A stretch of 64,000 nucleotides of DNA from Branchiostoma lanceolatum (lineage: Eukaryota; Chordata; Leptocardii; Amphioxiformes; Branchiostomatidae), in assembly GCF_035083965.1 (NCBI RefSeq), contig NC_089726.1, forward strand, positions 19,287,501 to 19,351,500. Reading direction: 5' to 3'. The notes below the pieces were generated by a model. The model made no database searches. It had not been told where the DNA came from and saw only the letters and a list, made by a program, of their open reading frames with translations. This document shows positions 61,075 through 64,000 of this stretch, piece after piece. The first letter of the stretch is position 1. Each line of letters opens with the position of its first letter. Position numbers and translations under genes: made by a program.

Positions 61075-61899
61075 CATGAATGAATTCATTATTTGTCCGC
61101 GTATTGCATAGAAACATTTATACCCCTAACATTATATTTCAACACCCCCTAACCCTACACCTGACATAGGGGTGTCGGGACATAGGGGCATTGAAACAAC
61201 GGCACGTCGGAACATAGGACTGTCCTATATGAAAACATATACCCAACATCATTTCCTAATTCTAGTCTATATTTCCAAAGCATTCAGAATGGGACAAAAT
61301 GACAGAAATGATCTAGTTGTATATCGTACTTTGATACCATGAAATTAGATGCAATAAATTGATATAGAAAGGTAATATTTGGTAAACAATTGACACTTCC
61401 TTGTACTAGTACATAAACATGAAAACTAGACTGATTCAAAAGACCATTTCAAAATAATAATTTTTCTCTATTCTTGATACACAAAAGGTCGCTAACCTCT
61501 TGATGACATCATTAAAACAGGTGTTAAGTGACGTCATCACACGAATGCAAATTAACATTTGCAACTTTTCCTTGTTGAAACAATGGATAGCACAGCAACA
61601 ACAAAAAACGGTCGTACCAGCAAAACCAAAATCATTGGAACTTTGCAGTGGAATTTTTCTCTAATTGATATCTATTTAGAGATCGAAAATATTTACATTG
61701 AATGGTTATTTTAGACAAAATAGGTTTAAACGAAACACTGCTATAAATTTCACACCCCCGCCCCACACCCCCATCTCTCGACCGAAAACGCAGTTTGATT
61801 CCGCATGAAGCTACTAAGCTCAAACTCACACCACTGGTCGACTTCTTAAAGTAGTCACTGTTAAAGACGCCACTGACGTTGAAGCAAGTTATTTCCAAA
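61075..61899. other. Intergenic or intron, no feature
   Basis: Low-complexity AT-rich DNA. An AGGGGTGTCGGGACATAGG type repeat lies near 61165-61215. No exon seen. Confidence 0.4.
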
Positions 61900-61963
61900 A
61901 GGATACATTGACAAAAGACCGCTGTTTCTCTCCACCGCCTTCTTGACACTGGACGTCGCCATC
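61900..61963 (-). CDS. Candidate first coding exon of the LAGE3 gene (or of another minus-strand gene)
   Basis: On the minus strand AAGATGGCGACG gives an ATG at about 61960 inside a YY1-type initiator (AAGATGGCG), common in housekeeping promoters, and reads MATSSVKKAVERNSGLLSM. A possible GT after TCAAT would leave two bases and fit the phase of LAGE3 exon 54389-54514. The donor is weak, and the implied intron of about 7.4 kb is long, though it is filled with MITEs. Assignment is tentative. Confidence 0.3.
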
Positions 61964-62438
61964 TTGGACTAGTCTATCTCAGAAAAGTCAGCTCTTGTGT
62001 GGGGGGTATACTTTCTCTTTAACCTCCTTGGTTCTATATTTTTGCTACGACAGAAATTAAACATTGAAATTTTTATGTCAAATAGTATGATGGAAATTTT
62101 ATGGAGCTAATAAGTTATTAGAGACTCTAACCTTCGAATTTCATGGTAGAAATGCTATATGTTGGTTGCTAAGTGTTTGGTTGTTTGCAGTTTTTAGATA
62201 TATCGCTAAAGGGCGCTCGTGCACGGTGTTGAAGTTTGTACACTGTTACAGCTGTATATGCAAAGGCCACAGCGACTGGCATGCATATCTGCATGTGTCA
62301 CCAGTCAGACCGGTGTCGTTTTCAACTGCGCACCAGTGTTACGTGATACGACTGCTAAACACCAATGAATAGTTGATACAGGCCCGAGCCGGAACTGACT
62401 TTTGCCATTTGTGACTCATTTCAGTTTCAGAGAAAAGC
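61964..62438. other. Region between the minus-strand candidate exon and the secreted-protein gene
   Basis: May hold a divergent promoter. There is no clear TATA at a fixed distance. A pyrimidine-rich TTTCAGTTTCAG just before 62439 could be a splice acceptor. Confidence 0.35.
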
Positions 62439-62951
62439 ATGGCTGCCTTTGGAACAATAACCTACGCAGCAGCTCTCATATCCTGGTGCGTAGGACTGGC
62501 GTCCTTGACGCGGAGCCTCGAACAGCCACCGTCATGGCCTACAACTTTCTCGGTAAATTTTCACGAAGACCACTGGATCTGGAAGGTCCACCTCGCCGGT
62601 AACGCGGGCGCTTGGCACTACGACTACAGCAACAAGATAGCGAGATTCGACCATCTGCAAGGCCAGATAGATAATTTTTGCCACGGCCGCGGGTTGAGGT
62701 TGAAAGAATGGCGCGGGGACTGTCATCTTCTTTTCAACACCACGGACATGTTCGTGCACTACCCTGGGGAACGCCAGTGTTGCCGCGCCTGCGGGGTCGC
62801 CGAGGGGTGCACCGTACTGAAGCCGACCTGGATGGCGGGAGCTAAGTACCTCGGCACCGAAAACATCAACGGAACGGCGTGCCAAGGCTGGGAGACGGAC
62901 GGGGCCGCGGCAACAGACAGGTTCGTCTTCACGAGCAATTATCACTTCTAA
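62439..62951 (+). CDS. Secreted cysteine-rich protein, unknown function
   Basis: 170 aa in a single frame. Residues about 1-26 form a hydrophobic signal peptide (MAAFGTITYAAALISWCVGL). The mature part has aromatic-rich NFHEDHWIWKV and GAWHYDYSNKIARFD, then Cys 81, 95, 114, 115, 118, 124 and 148 in the pattern C..CC..C.....C, with YPGERQCCRACG and GCTVLKPTWMAGAKYLG. Two N-glycosylation sequons (N100, N144). The WHYDY...R.D / YP...CC..C / GC..L.P.W pattern recalls a small, uncharacterised family of secreted eukaryotic proteins, but this is from memory. A TTTCAGTTTCAG acceptor-like sequence precedes the ATG, so a 5' UTR exon may exist upstream. Its 3' end is partly duplicated (see 62930-63242). 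Confidence 0.7.
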   Translation: MAAFGTITYAAALISWCVGLASLTRSLEQPPSWPTTFSVNFHEDHWIWKVHLAGNAGAWHYDYSNKIARFDHLQGQIDNFCHGRGLRLKEWRGDCHLLFNTTDMFVHYPGERQCCRACGVAEGCTVLKPTWMAGAKYLGTENINGTACQGWETDGAAATDRFVFTSNYHF

Positions 62952-63242
62952 GTGCATTAAGGTTCTTTTTTTTTCTAAGACATGAATGAAAGTCTTAGAA
63001 TAATTTACCATCTTATGCATATATAATTGTTGGGTCACCGTAGAGTAATAATTTATTAGCCTCCAAAAGGCATTCCTACGGGGGTATGGATCACGAGCAA
63101 TTATCATTTTTAAGTTATCTTTTTCTAAGACATGAATGGAAGTCTTAGAATAATTTCTCATATTATACATATGTAATTGTTAGGTCACCGTAGAGGAGTA
63201 ATTTATTAGCCTCCACCAGGCTTTCCTACGAGGGTATGGATC
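62930..63242 (+). repeat. Tandem duplication (about 160 bp) covering the stop codon of the secreted-protein gene
   Basis: Copy 1 (62930-63091) starts in the last codons with CACGAGCAATTATCACTTCTAA; copy 2 starts at 63092 with CACGAGCAATTATCATTTTTAA. Both include TCTAAGACATGAATG, TTGGGTCACCGTAGAG or its variant, TTATTAGCCTCCA and GGGTATGGATC. The last five codons (SNYHF) and the stop are therefore present twice. The copies differ at roughly 15% of positions. Confidence 0.8.
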
Positions 63243-64000
63243 GTAGAAATCAGCAAAAGCGTGAAGGAATAATTAATATTGGCCAGCTTGGAGTCAGTCC
63301 ACGGTGAATTTAACAATGCCCCACTCGGAAGTGAAACCCTCTGGTGGCCAAACTTCCCTGAAAAATATTCCCCCAATAGGCTATAGCAAGGAGGTTAAAT
63401 ATGGGATATAGTCGTCGTAGTGAAGTCTGGTAGAGACTAGTATCAGTTTATCAAAGTGTCATTTAGCAAACGTTGCATGTAATCTGAGACCGTAACGTTC
63501 CACTTGACACTAAAATAGCGTGGCAACTTGCCTAAACCTGTTAGGTGGTATTTGAAATATTGTTGGACAACGGTAGGGTAGGGACTCAGTCATCAGTAAC
63601 CTTTAGCCTAAGGTTTTGAAGTCACGCCACACTCACCGCCCCTTTTGGTAAATATCACAGCCTTCAATGATCCACAATACAGGAAACGCTGACGAAGGGC
63701 TAAAAGATTTAGGACATCATTGAAAGGTCATTCACCAATCGATCAGTAGACCAACGTGGTAGTCAGCGTTTTCGGAATCACGTGGATTGCACAAGTCAGT
63801 GAGCAAATACTAGTATGCACAAAGTATTGAGCCTAAAATCCCCGAAAGGGTCTTTTCATTTGGCGTCATAGTAATTATAATTTGAATCAACGGCGACCAG
63901 TAATTGGATTATAGCAGCAAGCCACTGACATGTTGGCATGTACATATCGTAATCTATCAAACATGGCGCAAATGACGTCATATGACAAGCCTACATACAG
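63243..64000. other. Right end of window, no gene recognised
   Basis: Mixed-composition DNA without a conserved frame on either strand. Confidence 0.4.

Noticed and set aside
62532..63170. 212-codon minus-strand frame opposite the secreted-protein gene
   Set aside because: The plus-strand frame has a signal peptide and ordered cysteines; the antisense frame runs through the duplicated 3' region and has no recognisable features.

Overview
The window looks like animal nuclear DNA, most probably from a cephalochordate (amphioxus, Branchiostoma-like). The proteins are closest in form to vertebrate single-copy orthologues (RAB7, ATPSCKMT/FAM173B, EEF1AKMT2/METTL10, ULK3, LAGE3/Pcc1). The genes have GT-AG introns, and the non-coding DNA is full of inverted-repeat MITEs, tRNA-derived SINEs and decayed LINEs. 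The organism is inferred; the gene identities rest on protein sequence that can be read directly.

Layout. (1) 0.8-5.4 kb: first coding exons of RAB7 on the minus strand, with a probable 5' UTR exon at about 5.28 kb. (2) 5.57-10.2 kb: complete four-exon ATPSCKMT on the plus strand, diverging from RAB7 across a roughly 0.2-0.3 kb promoter region; its introns hold two LINE fragments and a hAT-like MITE. (3) 11.2-47.2 kb: EEF1AKMT2 on the plus strand. Its first coding exon is split by a 32.4 kb tandem array (11259-43661). (4) 47.2-51.3 kb: mostly repeats, with weak traces of a possible decayed minus-strand gene. (5) 51.4-52.9 kb: intronless ULK3, minus strand. (6) 53.3-54.5 kb: last two exons of a LAGE3/Pcc1 gene, minus strand, with a candidate first exon at about 61.96 kb. 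(7) 54.6-61.1 kb: a dense MITE and SINE field. (8) 62.4-62.95 kb: a small secreted cysteine-rich protein, plus strand.

The central observation is the array. It is built of two alternating modules: A (477 bp, 26 copies, perfect 17-bp terminal inverted repeats starting GGGGAGACT) and B (about 713 bp, 28 copies). It begins and ends with a complete A, and the coding sequence on either side carries a 4-bp duplication (TTTC). Taking out everything between the two TTTC copies, plus one TTTC, puts the conserved EEF1AKMT2 exon back in frame. A DNA transposon with TIRs therefore landed in a coding exon, and a 32 kb A-B tandem array now occupies that single target site. At three B-B junctions A is missing, and each junction carries a different small scar, as expected if A excised. 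The last A copy also supplies an in-frame ATG in good context that reads into the rest of the gene, so an element-derived N-terminus could rescue it.

The genes are unrelated housekeeping functions (late endosome traffic, mitochondrial ATP synthase methylation, eEF1A methylation, Hedgehog/autophagy/abscission kinase, tRNA t6A modification). They do not form an obvious pathway, although two lysine methyltransferases lie side by side.
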